Shown: positions 27,649 to 37,229, numbered from the stretch's first letter. The stretch is DNA of 64,000 nucleotides from CAVPDA01 sp963702495 (GCA_963702495.1 CAVPDA010000019.1:124001-188000); one strand, 5' to 3'. Notes: generated from the letters alone by a model not told the origin. Made by a program: numbers and translations.

Positions 27649-28709
27649 GGAGCGAGATCCAGGATGCGCTGCGCCGCGGCGCGGTTGCCCAGCACCGCCT
27701 GGTCCTCGCCGTAACGGCGGCGGATGGCGGCGAGCGTTTCCGGCCGTGCCGCCAGGTCCATCACCTGGTCTGCGATGGCGCCTGCGGCGTCGGGCGCGAA
27801 CACGAACCCCAGGCCGCGCTGCGCCAGCGCGCGCACGCGCTCCTCCTGATCGTCGTTGCCGCGCACGCTCGGCAGGAAGATCGCCGGAGTGCGCGTAACG
27901 CGAATCTCATTGACCGTGTTGTAGCCGCCCTCCGCGACGACGAGGTCGGAGGCCGCCAGCAGGTTGACCATTTCCGGCTCGAAAGCGATGACCGTCATGC
28001 CGGGCAGCGGCACCAGCGTCTTGGCATAGTTCGGCCCCTGGATCACCAGGTGGCGCAAATGCGGCAGGCGCGCGGCGATGCGCCGATGCATCTCGAATAC
28101 GGTGGCGAAGAACACGTCCGCCTGCGCCTCGAACCCGCCGCCGCCGACGGTCGAGCTGAGCACGAAGTCGCCGTCGCGGATGCCGTACTTTGCGCGCAGC
28201 GCCGCCTGCGTCTGCGCATCCGGCAGGCGCACGATGGGGCCGACGTAGGCGGTGCGGTCGCGGATTTTGTCCGGCAGCGCATAGCCGAACTGTTCCTGGA
28301 CGTGCGGCACCAGGATCGCCGCCATGCGCTCGAGGAAGGGATTGTCGAAGACTTCGCGCTGCTTCTCCGCCAGGCACTTGCGCATGATGTAGACGCAGCG
28401 CGCGGACTCCGCCAGCGGCTCGGCGGCCGCGTCCCGGGGCAGCATCGTGTCATAGACCACGACGTCGGGACCGAACTGTTGCAGCACCTCGGGCCAGCTC
28501 GCCAGACTGTCGGGGTCGCGCTCGACGACATAGCGGAAGTCGGCATTCCAGAAGCCTTCCGACGGCGGCGTGCGCAGGTAGAACAGGATCTGCGCCGCGG
28601 GATCGAGGGCGCGCAACTCGCGCGCGATGTTGAGCCCGCGCATCATGTGGCCGAGGCCGCGCCGGTTGCGGACCTGGAACAGGAAGTGACGCGCACGATT
28701 CGGCCGCAT
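27645..28709 (-). CDS. MurG-like glycosyltransferase (GT28 fold)
   Basis: 354 residues from MRPNRARHFLFQVRNRRGLG; the ATG at 28709 overlaps the heparinase-like stop. RGLGHMMRGLNIARELRALD is the glycine-rich N-terminal motif of GT-B sugar transferases. The C-terminal half has VVAEGGYNTVNEIRVTRTPA, the donor-nucleotide loop typical of MurG and UDP-sugar transferases. Paralogue in plan of the gene at 30843-32156. Confidence 0.88.
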   Translation of the reverse strand: MRPNRARHFLFQVRNRRGLGHMMRGLNIARELRALDPAAQILFYLRTPPSEGFWNADFRYVVERDPDSLASWPEVLQQFGPDVVVYDTMLPRDAAAEPLAESARCVYIMRKCLAEKQREVFDNPFLERMAAILVPHVQEQFGYALPDKIRDRTAYVGPIVRLPDAQTQAALRAKYGIRDGDFVLSSTVGGGGFEAQADVFFATVFEMHRRIAARLPHLRHLVIQGPNYAKTLVPLPGMTVIAFEPEMVNLLAASDLVVAEGGYNTVNEIRVTRTPAIFLPSVRGNDDQEERVRALAQRGLGFVFAPDAAGAIADQVMDLAARPETLAAIRRRYGEDQAVLGNRAAAQRILDLAP

Positions 28710-30859
28710 CACGCTTCTCCCCGCAGCGATCGCCATTCAACATGGCCGCGCATGCCGCGCTTGACGTCCGGCACCTGCTCCAGCACCAGGGCTTCCGGGT
28801 GCGCGGCGCAGAGAAAGTCGAAGCGGCCGGCGCCGTCGCGGCGGTAGGCGACGAAGCGGCCGCGGTAGCGCACGTTCTCGTCGCGGTAGTCGCCCATGAT
28901 GTCGGGCTGGAATACGAAGCGGTCGGTGAAGGCCGCGCCGCCGGCTTCGCCCTCGACCTGGAACACGATGCTGCAGGCGCCGTCGGCACCGAGCCGGCGC
29001 AGGCGGTGGATCGACAGGCCGCCCGGAACGGCGCGCTGGTGGGCCACGACGGTGGCGAAGCACAGCGACGCAGAGGCGTGTTTCGTGAACGAGACGACGG
29101 GGGCGGGGTGCTTCACGCCGTAGCTGCGGGACACCCATCCCGGCTCGATCGCCGCCGCCAGCGTCGGCGCACGCACCGTGCGGATCTGCCAATCGGGCGC
29201 GGCCACCTTCACATTGTCGGCGCTCGCCTTGAGCTCGACGCGGTCGCGCCAGCGGGCATCGAGATGGAAGCGCAGTGTGCATTCGTGAGTGCGGTCATCC
29301 TCGATGCGCACGTAATCGAACAGGAACAGGTATTGCCGCGCCATGAACACCAGCACCCGCGTATGCACCGGACTGTATTCATGGCTGCGCACGCTGCCCC
29401 ACACCCAGTCGCAGACATCGCCCAGCGCGCAATGCGGGTCCACCACTTCGGCGTCGGGACCATGCTTGAGCGCGTGGCGAGTGCGCTCGTAGCGCTCCAC
29501 GCCCGGCGGCGGGTTGTTCGACTTCGACAGGTAGCGTGTCTGGTCCAGGCCGTCGATGCAAACGGTGTTGTGATAGCGCGTGCTCTTGAATTCGCGCCGC
29601 CAGTCGATGTTCTGCGCGTCCGGGTCCGCGTTGTAGGTGTAGCGGCCGGGATCGACCACCAGCGGCTCGCCGCCGGAGAAATAGCAGAAATTGAACACGT
29701 CGTAATGGCTGTGGCTGCCCTCGCCCAACTTGGCGCAGTCGTAGAAGACGTGCTGGCGGGCGGCATAGGAGGCGGTGTCACTGCCCCACGTGTTCGACAT
29801 CACGAAGTAGCCGCTGGTCTCGAAATGATGCGACACCGCCAGCGGCGGATCGCCTGCGCTGCCCCCGCTGGCCGCCCACAGCAGGCGCGGATCGCGGAAC
29901 AGGCGCGCGCCCTGCCGCAGCATGGGCCGATGCTCGCCGTCGTCGGAATCGTTGATCAGCGGCATGGCACCGTCGGGCCAGGCGATGCACTGGGAGAACT
30001 GCAGCGCCTTGTGCAATCGCACCAGCAGCGCCGGAGCGAGCACGATGTCGTTCAACTGCGCCAGTTCGACGAAAGCCAGCGCCGTTTCGAGGGTGATCTG
30101 GTGATAGTGGGTAGACAGCTCGACATGGACGCCGTCAGGTCCGAAGTCGCTCAGCAGGTTGGCGCTCAGCAGCGCCCGGCTGTGCTCGACGAAATACCCG
30201 TGCTGCAGGAATTCCGGAAACTGCACGCCGACGAGGAACACCGTGTACAACTGGAAGGTGCGGTGATTGCGTGACGGCCGCAGGTGCTGAACGATGTACC
30301 AGGCTTCCTCGCCGATGCGCGACAGGAAACGCCGCAGGAACGCCGCCGGCACCCGTTTTGCCCAGTCGCTGCCCTGCAGCAGCAGGAACGCCGTGACCCA
30401 GTGCTCGACGCGCTTGGCTTCCACCTGGGCGTCGCTGGCGGCAATGAAGCCGGTGCCCATCTCTTCCAGCCAGGACCGAGTGAGCTCGATCCAGGCTTCC
30501 AGGTAGCGGGGATCACCCGTAACGCGCCAGGCGTGGACCAGATCGACGGCAAAGTAGAACTTGTGCTGGGCGATCTGCCATTCCTTGTCCCGGCTCGGAT
30601 TGTGGGCCCAGGAAAAGGCGCTGCCCAGGCGATGCGACTCGCCGACGAGCAGGAAATCACCGCCCAGGACGCGATCGGCGTTCCTCAGTTGCTCCGGGGT
30701 CGGCGCCGGAAGCGGCAGATGGGGCTGCACCGGCCGTGCGGCGAAATACTGCAGCAGCTCGGCGTCGGACAGCCCGTCCCAGGCGGGAGCGAATACGCCG
30801 CCCGGGGCCGCAGCCGCCGCGTTGCGGCTGCCATCCGGATTGTCATGCCCCAACAGCAC
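28709..30859 (-). CDS. Heparinase II/III-like polysaccharide lyase
   Basis: About 716 residues from a GTG at 30859. An alpha-helical toroid (residues 80-390) contains KRVEHWVTAFLLLQGSDW, RNHRTFQLYT and VELSTHYHQITLETALAFVE, the region carrying the catalytic Asn/Tyr/His in this family. The beta-sandwich half holds DCAKLGEGSHSHYDVFNFCY and TRYHNTVCIDG. Such enzymes act on uronic-acid polysaccharides and commonly occur in exopolysaccharide operons as trimming or release enzymes. No clear signal peptide, so its location is uncertain. The start overlaps the upstream gene end; other starts are possible. Confidence 0.88.
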   Translation of the reverse strand: MLLGHDNPDGSRNAAAAAPGGVFAPAWDGLSDAELLQYFAARPVQPHLPLPAPTPEQLRNADRVLGGDFLLVGESHRLGSAFSWAHNPSRDKEWQIAQHKFYFAVDLVHAWRVTGDPRYLEAWIELTRSWLEEMGTGFIAASDAQVEAKRVEHWVTAFLLLQGSDWAKRVPAAFLRRFLSRIGEEAWYIVQHLRPSRNHRTFQLYTVFLVGVQFPEFLQHGYFVEHSRALLSANLLSDFGPDGVHVELSTHYHQITLETALAFVELAQLNDIVLAPALLVRLHKALQFSQCIAWPDGAMPLINDSDDGEHRPMLRQGARLFRDPRLLWAASGGSAGDPPLAVSHHFETSGYFVMSNTWGSDTASYAARQHVFYDCAKLGEGSHSHYDVFNFCYFSGGEPLVVDPGRYTYNADPDAQNIDWRREFKSTRYHNTVCIDGLDQTRYLSKSNNPPPGVERYERTRHALKHGPDAEVVDPHCALGDVCDWVWGSVRSHEYSPVHTRVLVFMARQYLFLFDYVRIEDDRTHECTLRFHLDARWRDRVELKASADNVKVAAPDWQIRTVRAPTLAAAIEPGWVSRSYGVKHPAPVVSFTKHASASLCFATVVAHQRAVPGGLSIHRLRRLGADGACSIVFQVEGEAGGAAFTDRFVFQPDIMGDYRDENVRYRGRFVAYRRDGAGRFDFLCAAHPEALVLEQVPDVKRGMRGHVEWRSLRGEA

Positions 30860-32156
30860 TGCCGAAGGCCCGCTGCATTGCACCGGAGAGCAGCGAGCGG
30901 GCGGCCGTGAAGCCCCGCGCCGGTCCGGCGACGTGTTTTCTGGAAACGGGCTGCGCGACTCTCCTCGCAACCCGCGCTTGATCGATCAGTGTGAAAACCG
31001 CTGCACCGATGCGCGGCAGGCCGTCCATCTCGAACTGCTGCAGCGGCAGGTTCTCCACGTCGTCGCGCGACAGCTCTTCCACCACGGCGTCGAGCAGGCC
31101 GTGAGGCGTAAGCTCGTCCGGGTGGATGGCGCGCAGCAGGCCGCGCGCCTGCATCCGCTCGGCGCGAATCCATTGCTCCTGCACCGGGGCAACCCGCGGC
31201 ACGATGATGGTCTTCTTCTTCAACGTCAGCAGCTCGCAGACCGTGTTGTAGCCACCCATGGACACCACCAGATCGGCCGCGTTCATGTGGCTCATCATGT
31301 CGTCGCAGAATTCCTTGACGATGACGCCGCCGGCGCGGGCCGCCAGTTCGCCGACCATCGCCCCCTGCTGCGGCGACATCTCGGGTCCGGTGACGAGCAG
31401 GGTCTTGAAACCGCGCCCGGGACGGACCAGCAAGCCCTCCAGGTAGGCCATCATCATGCGGCTGCCGTCGGCCCCGCCGCCCGCCGTCACCAGCACCAGG
31501 GGCTCCTCGCCCAGACCGAGGCGGCCGCGCACCTGCTGCGGCGTCTTGGCCGGAACCGGGCGCTTGATGTAGCCGCAGTAGCGCAGCTTGCTCGTCGTCG
31601 ATTCCGGAAAGAGGTACTCGTCCGAGGCGTCGAAGATCTCGCTGTCGCCCACCACCAGCACCTGATCGTAGGTCTCGCCGATGGCCTCATGGTACTTTCC
31701 GGATTCCCACTGGCGGATGGTCGCTTCCGGCTCGTCCAGGATGTCGCGCAGCAGAAGGACGATCTTGGGCGGGTTGGGACGCTTGCGCGCCATCGTCAGC
31801 GCCGGCTCGAGCTCGTTGGCGATGCCGAACGGCTTCTTGTCCACCAGGATCAGATCGGGGTTGAAATCCATCACCGCCATCATGATCACGTTGGAGCGCA
31901 TGCGGATGGTGTCGTCGTAGGACAGGCCGAGGGACTTCACCACCGACTCACCCTTGTCGCTGCGCGCGACGCAGGGCAGCTTGATGTAATCCACGCGCGG
32001 CGGAATGCGAAACGCGTGGAGCATCGGCGATCCGGAGATCAGCAGCACCGAAACGTCGGGATCGGAATTCACCAGATGACTGGTGATCTCCAGCATGCGC
32101 CGGATGTTTCCCAGCCCGTAAGCGTCGTGCGAATAAACCAGTATTTTCTTCATCAT
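30843..32156 (-). CDS. MurG-like glycosyltransferase (GT28 fold), first gene of operon
   Basis: 437 residues: MMKKILVYSHDAYGLGNIRR has the GT-B glycine-rich start; VLVTAGGGADGSRMMMAYLE and LVVSMGGYNTVCELLTLKKK are the donor-binding segments of the MurG/GT28 group. The C-terminal 45 residues (after TLIDQARVA) are basic and not conserved. The sigma-54 type promoter lies about 140 bases before the ATG. Start could also be the second Met at 32153. Confidence 0.88.
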   Translation of the reverse strand: MMKKILVYSHDAYGLGNIRRMLEITSHLVNSDPDVSVLLISGSPMLHAFRIPPRVDYIKLPCVARSDKGESVVKSLGLSYDDTIRMRSNVIMMAVMDFNPDLILVDKKPFGIANELEPALTMARKRPNPPKIVLLLRDILDEPEATIRQWESGKYHEAIGETYDQVLVVGDSEIFDASDEYLFPESTTSKLRYCGYIKRPVPAKTPQQVRGRLGLGEEPLVLVTAGGGADGSRMMMAYLEGLLVRPGRGFKTLLVTGPEMSPQQGAMVGELAARAGGVIVKEFCDDMMSHMNAADLVVSMGGYNTVCELLTLKKKTIIVPRVAPVQEQWIRAERMQARGLLRAIHPDELTPHGLLDAVVEELSRDDVENLPLQQFEMDGLPRIGAAVFTLIDQARVARRVAQPVSRKHVAGPARGFTAARSLLSGAMQRAFGSAVGA

Positions 32157-32297
32157 GTCCTCGCGCCAGGGGTACTTCGTTGTTCGGCTGTCCGCTCACC
32201 GACTTCTTTGGTCCGGATGTTGGGCCCTGTTGTTTTTTGATCCACTTCGGCGCCTCGCTTTATGTTCTTGGGGGATTCGTTCCCACGACCACTACGC

Positions 32298-32313
32298 AGC
32301 AGTAAGCGTGCCA
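32298..32313 (-). promoter_or_regulatory. Candidate sigma-54 (RpoN) promoter
   Basis: On the minus strand the sequence reads TGGCACGCTTACTGCT. It matches TGGCAC-N5-TTGCW with one mismatch, and GG and GC are in the -24/-12 register. It lies about 140 bases before the first glycosyltransferase ATG, pointing into the 18-kb operon. RpoN control with a bacterial enhancer protein is known for exopolysaccharide genes in some betaproteobacteria. Confidence 0.65.
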
Positions 32314-32319
32314 GGGCTC

Positions 32320-32373
32320 GGGAAAATTTCCCACATGACCTGGATGGCCCGCTACGACTCTGAAATATTTCAG
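32320..32373. promoter_or_regulatory. Two palindromes upstream of the sigma-54 site
   Basis: GGGAAAATTTCCC (32320-32332) and CTGAAATATTTCAG (32360-32373, a perfect 14-base palindrome) lie upstream of the sigma-54 promoter on the minus strand. They sit where enhancer-binding-protein sites are often found, though the first is close to the -24 box. Candidate activator sites. Confidence 0.4.
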
Positions 32374-32547
32374 TTTTATTAAGGACTGCGGATTCGCATG
32401 CGGATTCGAAGGTCGAATCCAGTGCGGCTTCGGGAGTCATCTGCCCCAACGGACTGGGGCAATTCCCCCTGCGAGCGTGAAATACGCCACGAATTGGGGG
32501 AAGTCGCACGGCGACGGGCGGGCCACACCCCCCGTTGGCGCCTATCC

Positions 32548-33178
32548 GTAGGGCGGGCCATGCCCGCCAACCGCTGACACGGCGGCCACGGGCCGCCCTA
32601 CATGGGGGGGACCGGCCCGACCGGATCGAGTCAGGGCGTCCCTTGCACCGGATTTCGTGGGGCGGGCCATGCCCGCCGATGCAACCGGGGCAAATCCCCC
32701 GCTGCTCGGTACGGCGTCGCCAACAGCCACGGGCCGCCCTGCCACGAAATGGCTGCAATCCTGGAGGGCGGGCTGCGCCGCGGGCGGAACGGCGCGCGAT
32801 GAAGGGGCCGGCGGGCGTTGAACCGGCGGGCGCGGCCCGCCCTACATGGGGGAGATCGTCCCGGCCGGATCGACTCCGGGCGCCCGTTGCAGCGGATTTC
32901 GTAGGGCGGGCCATGCCCGCCGATACAACCGGGGCAAATCCCCCGCTTGGAACGGCGTCCCCGTCAGCCACCGGCCGCCCTCCCGCAACATGGCTGCAAT
33001 CCTGGAGGGCGGGCCGTGCCCGCCGGGCGTTGAATCGGCGGGCGCGGCCCGCCCTACCAGGGGAGGATCGGCCCGACCGGATCGACTCCGGGCGCCCCTT
33101 GCAGCGGATTTCGTAGGGCGGGCCATGCCCGCCGATGCAACCGGGGCAAATCCCCCGCCGCTTGCAATGGCGTCCCGG
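32548..33178. repeat. REP-palindrome-rich tandem array in a 1-kb gene-free gap
   Basis: The first element (32548-32601) is a GTAGGGCGGGCC..GCCC palindrome pair. Then about two and a half copies of a longer unit follow, beginning GATTTCGT at 32651, 32895 and 33107 (periods 244 and 212). Each unit contains a REP palindrome followed by CAACCGGGGCAAATCCCCCG. Reading frames here are artefacts. The rest of the gap (32157-32547) holds the promoter and palindromes listed above. Confidence 0.8.
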
Positions 33179-34090
33179 TCAGGGCTGGAGGTGGAACTGA
33201 AATCCTTTGAAATTCAGAACGACCCCGTCGCTTCCGATCTTCTCGAGCTTGACGCCCGGACTGACCTCGTCCCCCTCGCGCAGCATCCGGTCATTGATGA
33301 CGACCATGCGCATCTCGGGTTCCTCGGCATAGGAGTAGCCCATCACGGTCATCTTCGGAATGCTTTTCTGCACCGAGGCCGGCAGTTCCGCGTAGTTGAG
33401 CACCCGCTTGGGCGGCTTTTCCGTCGCCGGCGCGGGTGCCGGCGCGGCGACGGCCGTCGCCGGCACGGCCGCTTCCATCTGCTCCGACTGCGCCGGCGCG
33501 GACGCCGGTCTGGTTCGCGACGCAGGCTCCGCCGGTTTGCGCACCGGTGGCGCCTTCACTGCGGCGGGCGGCTCGCCGGCATCCATCGCGGCCGGTGCCG
33601 CCTTGGCAGATTTCGGCGCCCCCGCATCCCGCACCGGCGCCACGGCGTCGGGAGCGGTCGGCCGGGCAGCGGCGATCTTTGGCGTTGCGGGTATCGCAGG
33701 GGAAGGCGCAGCCGGCTGGGACGCAGTCTGCGGTTTCGCGGCTGCCGGCCGCTCCGGCGCCGGCCCGGTCCCGGTCACCTGCGCCGACCGCGCGGCGCGA
33801 ATCTCATCGGGTTTCGGCAGCGGTTCCGGCATCCGTGCCGGCGCCGCAGGAGCAGCACCGGTCCCCGCGGCAACCGCCGGTTCCGGTGGGTCGCTCTGCC
33901 ACGGCCGCCACCACACCACCGCAGCAATCATGCCCGCCAGCGCCAGCGCTCCCAGGCCGTAGGACAGCCGGGGAGCGAGCGACTCGTTGCGCCCGCTGCC
34001 GATCATGACCGGCATGGAATTGAGATCGGGCACCCTGCTCTGCTGGCGCTCGAATTCCGATTTCTTCAATGCATCCAGGATATAGGACAT
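33179..34090 (-). CDS. gspB: GspB-type general secretion accessory protein
   Basis: 303 residues. MSYILDALKKSEFERQQSRV is the hallmark N-terminus of GspB. One membrane helix follows (LGALALAGMIAAVVWW), then a long Ala/Pro-rich linker (residues 75-215) and a C-terminal domain ending LNFKGFQFHLQP, typical of the T2SSB domain. GspA and GspB form an inner-membrane complex that helps insert the type II secretin through peptidoglycan. Its start lies directly after gspA. Confidence 0.9.
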   Translation of the reverse strand: MSYILDALKKSEFERQQSRVPDLNSMPVMIGSGRNESLAPRLSYGLGALALAGMIAAVVWWRPWQSDPPEPAVAAGTGAAPAAPARMPEPLPKPDEIRAARSAQVTGTGPAPERPAAAKPQTASQPAAPSPAIPATPKIAAARPTAPDAVAPVRDAGAPKSAKAAPAAMDAGEPPAAVKAPPVRKPAEPASRTRPASAPAQSEQMEAAVPATAVAAPAPAPATEKPPKRVLNYAELPASVQKSIPKMTVMGYSYAEEPEMRMVVINDRMLREGDEVSPGVKLEKIGSDGVVLNFKGFQFHLQP

Positions 34091-34091
34091 G

Positions 34092-35750
34092 CTACCGACC
34101 CTCCGTCAGCGCCGGCGTTCCAGGTTCGCCCACCGACGCGAGGCGCACCATAGTCATGGATCCGACCACCCCGTCCTCCTCCAGTCCTACGGCGCGCTGG
34201 AACGCCCGCACCCTCTGCTGGAGCGCGGCAGTGTACGCGCTCCTGCCTTGGCCGGGATCGGCCTGCCCTTCCCAGCGGCCGAGTTGGCGATCGACCCAGG
34301 CCACGTCCGGCCCCTGCGCCCCCATATTAAGTATACGGAATACTCCGGGCGGTCCGCGCCACAGCAGCGCATAGCGACCCGACCACTGTCGTCGCAGCCC
34401 GTCGAGCGTGATTTCCCGGGACTCGCCGCCGACCAGCAGACGTGCTCGGTCGCCCTCGACGGCGACCAGCGTGGCATAGAAATCCGGCCCGCCGTCCTGC
34501 TTCAGTTCCACCACCGCCGGGGCACTCATGGCACGCAGGCGCTCGACATCGCCCACACCCTGCAGGCACTGCATGCCCTGCTCCGCCGCCCGACTGCAGG
34601 CCGCTTCGATCCCGGTCGGGGGCATGTCGATGCGCCACAGGCCGAACAGACCGCGCACCGCCAGCGCCTCGTGCAGCCAGTGGTCCTTGGCGGCGGGCCA
34701 GGCGACGGTCTCGGCCGGCTTGGCACCGCCTGTTTCGGGCGCCGCGGAGGGAACGGGCGTGGCTGCCGGCATCGGCGGCGGCGTGCTCCCGGCCGGCGCG
34801 GCGACGGGCTTGTCGGCGGAATGCGCCGCATCGGTCGCGGCGAAGCGGTGATACGCGGCGGCCAGTCCCACGGCCACGGCCAGGCCCAGCACGGCGGCCA
34901 CCGACCAGCGCACGAGGGAGCGATCGCGTGCCCGGTGGCGCCGTTCACCGAGCACTTCCCGCGCCGCCTTGTTCAGCGTCGCCAGATCCACCGTCGGCTT
35001 TCCTTCGACATAGGCGCCGAGCAGTGCCCGGTCGCAGATGACGTTGATCAGGCGCGGCGTGCCGCGGCTGAGGCGATAGAGCCGGTCCAGCACCTCGCCC
35101 GGGAATAGTCCGTGGCGCGCGCCGGCCACCGACAGCCGGTGCCCGACATAGGCGCCGACTTCCGGCCGCGACAGCGGTTCGAGGTGATAGCGGGCGACGA
35201 TGCGCTGCGCAAGCTGCCGCATATCCACGTCCGCCAGCCGCTCCCTCAGTTCCGGCTGCCCCAGCAGGATGATCTGCAGCAGCTTGCGCTGGTTGGTTTC
35301 CAGGTTGGTGAGCAGACGCAGCTGCTCCAGCACCTCGTTGGAAAGGTTCTGCGCCTCGTCCACGATGAGCACCGTCTTGCGGCCCCGGGCGTTGGATTCG
35401 AGCAGATAGAAATTGATCAGATCGACGAACACCTTGACGCTGATCCGGCTCGACGGCAGGGCGATGTGCAGCTCTTCGCAGATGGTGCTCAGCAGCTCGC
35501 TGGTGGTGAGCTTGGGATTGAAGATGAAGGCGATGTCGCAGTTGTCCGGCACCTGCTCCAGCAGGCAGCGGCAGACCGTGGTCTTGCCCGTGCCCACCTC
35601 CCCCGTCAGCAGCACGAAGCCGCCGTCGATCTTCAGGCCATAGAGAAGGTGCGCCAGCGCCTCGCGGTGCCGCTCGCTCATGAAGAGGTAGCGCGGGTCC
35701 GGTGCGATGGAGAAAGGCGCTTCGGAAAAGCCGAAGTACTCGTTATACAT
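34092..35750 (-). CDS. gspA: GspA/ExeA-type secretion ATPase with peptidoglycan-binding domain
   Basis: 552 residues from MYNEYFGFSEAPFSIAPDPR, the family start. The cytoplasmic AAA domain has Walker A TGEVGTGKTTVCR and Walker B VLIVDEAQNLSNE. A membrane helix (WSVAAVLGLAVAVGLAAAY) is near residue 285. The periplasmic part ends with QQRVRAFQRAVGLEEDGVVG, a peptidoglycan-binding type 1 domain. It works with GspB to place the type II secretin. No other gsp genes lie in the window. Confidence 0.92.
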   Translation of the reverse strand: MYNEYFGFSEAPFSIAPDPRYLFMSERHREALAHLLYGLKIDGGFVLLTGEVGTGKTTVCRCLLEQVPDNCDIAFIFNPKLTTSELLSTICEELHIALPSSRISVKVFVDLINFYLLESNARGRKTVLIVDEAQNLSNEVLEQLRLLTNLETNQRKLLQIILLGQPELRERLADVDMRQLAQRIVARYHLEPLSRPEVGAYVGHRLSVAGARHGLFPGEVLDRLYRLSRGTPRLINVICDRALLGAYVEGKPTVDLATLNKAAREVLGERRHRARDRSLVRWSVAAVLGLAVAVGLAAAYHRFAATDAAHSADKPVAAPAGSTPPPMPAATPVPSAAPETGGAKPAETVAWPAAKDHWLHEALAVRGLFGLWRIDMPPTGIEAACSRAAEQGMQCLQGVGDVERLRAMSAPAVVELKQDGGPDFYATLVAVEGDRARLLVGGESREITLDGLRRQWSGRYALLWRGPPGVFRILNMGAQGPDVAWVDRQLGRWEGQADPGQGRSAYTAALQQRVRAFQRAVGLEEDGVVGSMTMVRLASVGEPGTPALTEGR

Positions 35751-35927
35751 ATGCTGCCAGGAGGGGAGCGGATTGGATTCACGATAGCGGCCGCGGTTCG
35801 CCGGAAACCTGACTTTCGCACGGCAGCGCGCTCCGCGCAATTGCCGTGTCGGGGCATCGGCGCCGGATCAATTCCGAGCCACGGACACCGCCCGAACGAA
35901 CCGGCGCGAGAAACCCTGAAGGCCCAA

Positions 35928-35982
35928 GTAGGGCGGGCCGTGCCCGCCGGTACATACGATCGGCGGGCATGGCCCGCCCTAC
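35928..35982. repeat. REP palindrome pair
   Basis: Two opposed copies of GTAGGGCGGGCC..GCCCGCC between the gspA upstream region and the nucleotidyltransferase-fold gene. Confidence 0.8.
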
Positions 35983-36007
35983 AACTGTGGTGTAGGCAAT
36001 GCGCACC

Positions 36008-37041
36008 TCAGCGATTCAGGCAGAGGTTGAGAATCTCGACTACCTGGGGATGCGCCTGAGCCTGCTCCTTCAGACTGGCCAGCAGCGGACGCACCGGACG
36101 CATCATCCCCGGGTCTGCGGCTTCGAATGCGGAACGGAGTGTGCCGGGATCCTCTTCCGCAAGCACTGCGGCCAGCACCAGCGCTTGCCGCCTGTCCTTG
36201 GCGGCTTTCTCGGGAAATCCATGCCGTTGTGTGCTGGCATAGAGCTTGTGCCATATGAGCCGGGCCGCTTGAGGCAACCTGATCGGCACGCAATGACCCC
36301 CCGCCAGCGCCGCCGCAGGTTCGGGACTTTCAAGCAGGTAGTCGAAGTACGGCACCGACTGTGCACACCATTGCAACTCAGGAACTCGGATCACCGCGCC
36401 CAGACTGGGCCCGGGAGCAAGCAAGTTGAACTCGAAACCCCTCGAACTCCAGGCAATTTCACGGACGTCGCCGGGGTGCTGGCAGACATACCCGGCACCT
36501 CCAAAAACGGCATCTGCGTGGCGAGCATGGACTGCATGAAGGAAAAAGGAACCGCCAGTTTCAAGGGATCGCGACGGGCCAGATCGAGATCTTGCGTCCG
36601 CGCCGTGACAACGACAGCACCCAGTTCGTTCAGCCAAGCCATGAACGCAAGGGTTCCCACCAAGGTCAGTCCCGCGTCGAAGGCGCCGCGGTTATGAAGC
36701 TCGACGAGGACCCGCGCAACCGATTTGTCGGCCACCTGAAAGCCGAGTTTCCTCAGATTCGATACCTGCGCCGCGACCCATTCCGAAAATTCCATCCGGT
36801 AGCGCATGTCCTGGACCACCGTCTCGCGGTCATCTCTGCCCACGAAGTCTTCCGACTGCTTTCCGGGCACCGAGTAGTAAACGCGATACCAGTACGCATA
36901 GCCGGTTCCCCCTCTCCGGGCAAGAGTGCCCGGCGTACCGGGCAGCAACCGACCCGACGCCAGGACGCGCTCCTTGAGTTCCGCATATTGAGTTCGAAAC
37001 GCCAGTTCTTGATAGCGGAACAGGTTCGCGGATGTGGACAA
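36008..37041 (-). CDS. Nucleotidyltransferase-fold protein, GSU2403-like (frameshifted)
   Basis: The first frame gives MSTSANLFRYQELAFRTQYA, GTPGTLARRGGTGYAYWYRV, VGTLAFMAWLNELGAVVVTA and RTQDLDLARRDPLKLAVPFS, matching a family annotated as GSU2403-type nucleotidyltransferase-fold proteins. Near 36438 a run of four G's shifts the frame. The continuation FEFNLLAPGPSLGAVIRVPE, then LAGGHCVPIRLPQAARLIWH and YASTQRHGFPEKAAKDRR, is in the next frame. One base missing (or two extra) restores one 340-residue protein. Role unknown; such genes are often mobile or defence-linked. Confidence 0.65.
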
Positions 37042-37229
37042 TCGGTTTCCCCCTCAACACCCCTCGCGCGACGCGGCCCGGACCCATGCGAGCGTTATCT
37101 GGCACTTACCCAACGGGTCGTCATTTTGTTGGGTAACTGTTCGCAGGTCAACCTCCGTCGCGGCTTACCGCGAGGCAGCGGTTTCCTGTTCGCGAACCAC
37201 CGCCTGCAGGCCTTTTTTCCGACTTTGCA

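Noticed and set aside
32153..33126. Small frames reading VGRAMPA, GRARR and similar in the REP regions
   Set aside because: Translations of the REP palindromes; the same words recur in all gaps and on both strands.
32548..33178. A CRISPR array
   Set aside because: Repeats are palindromic, of uneven spacing and with related spacers; no cas genes.
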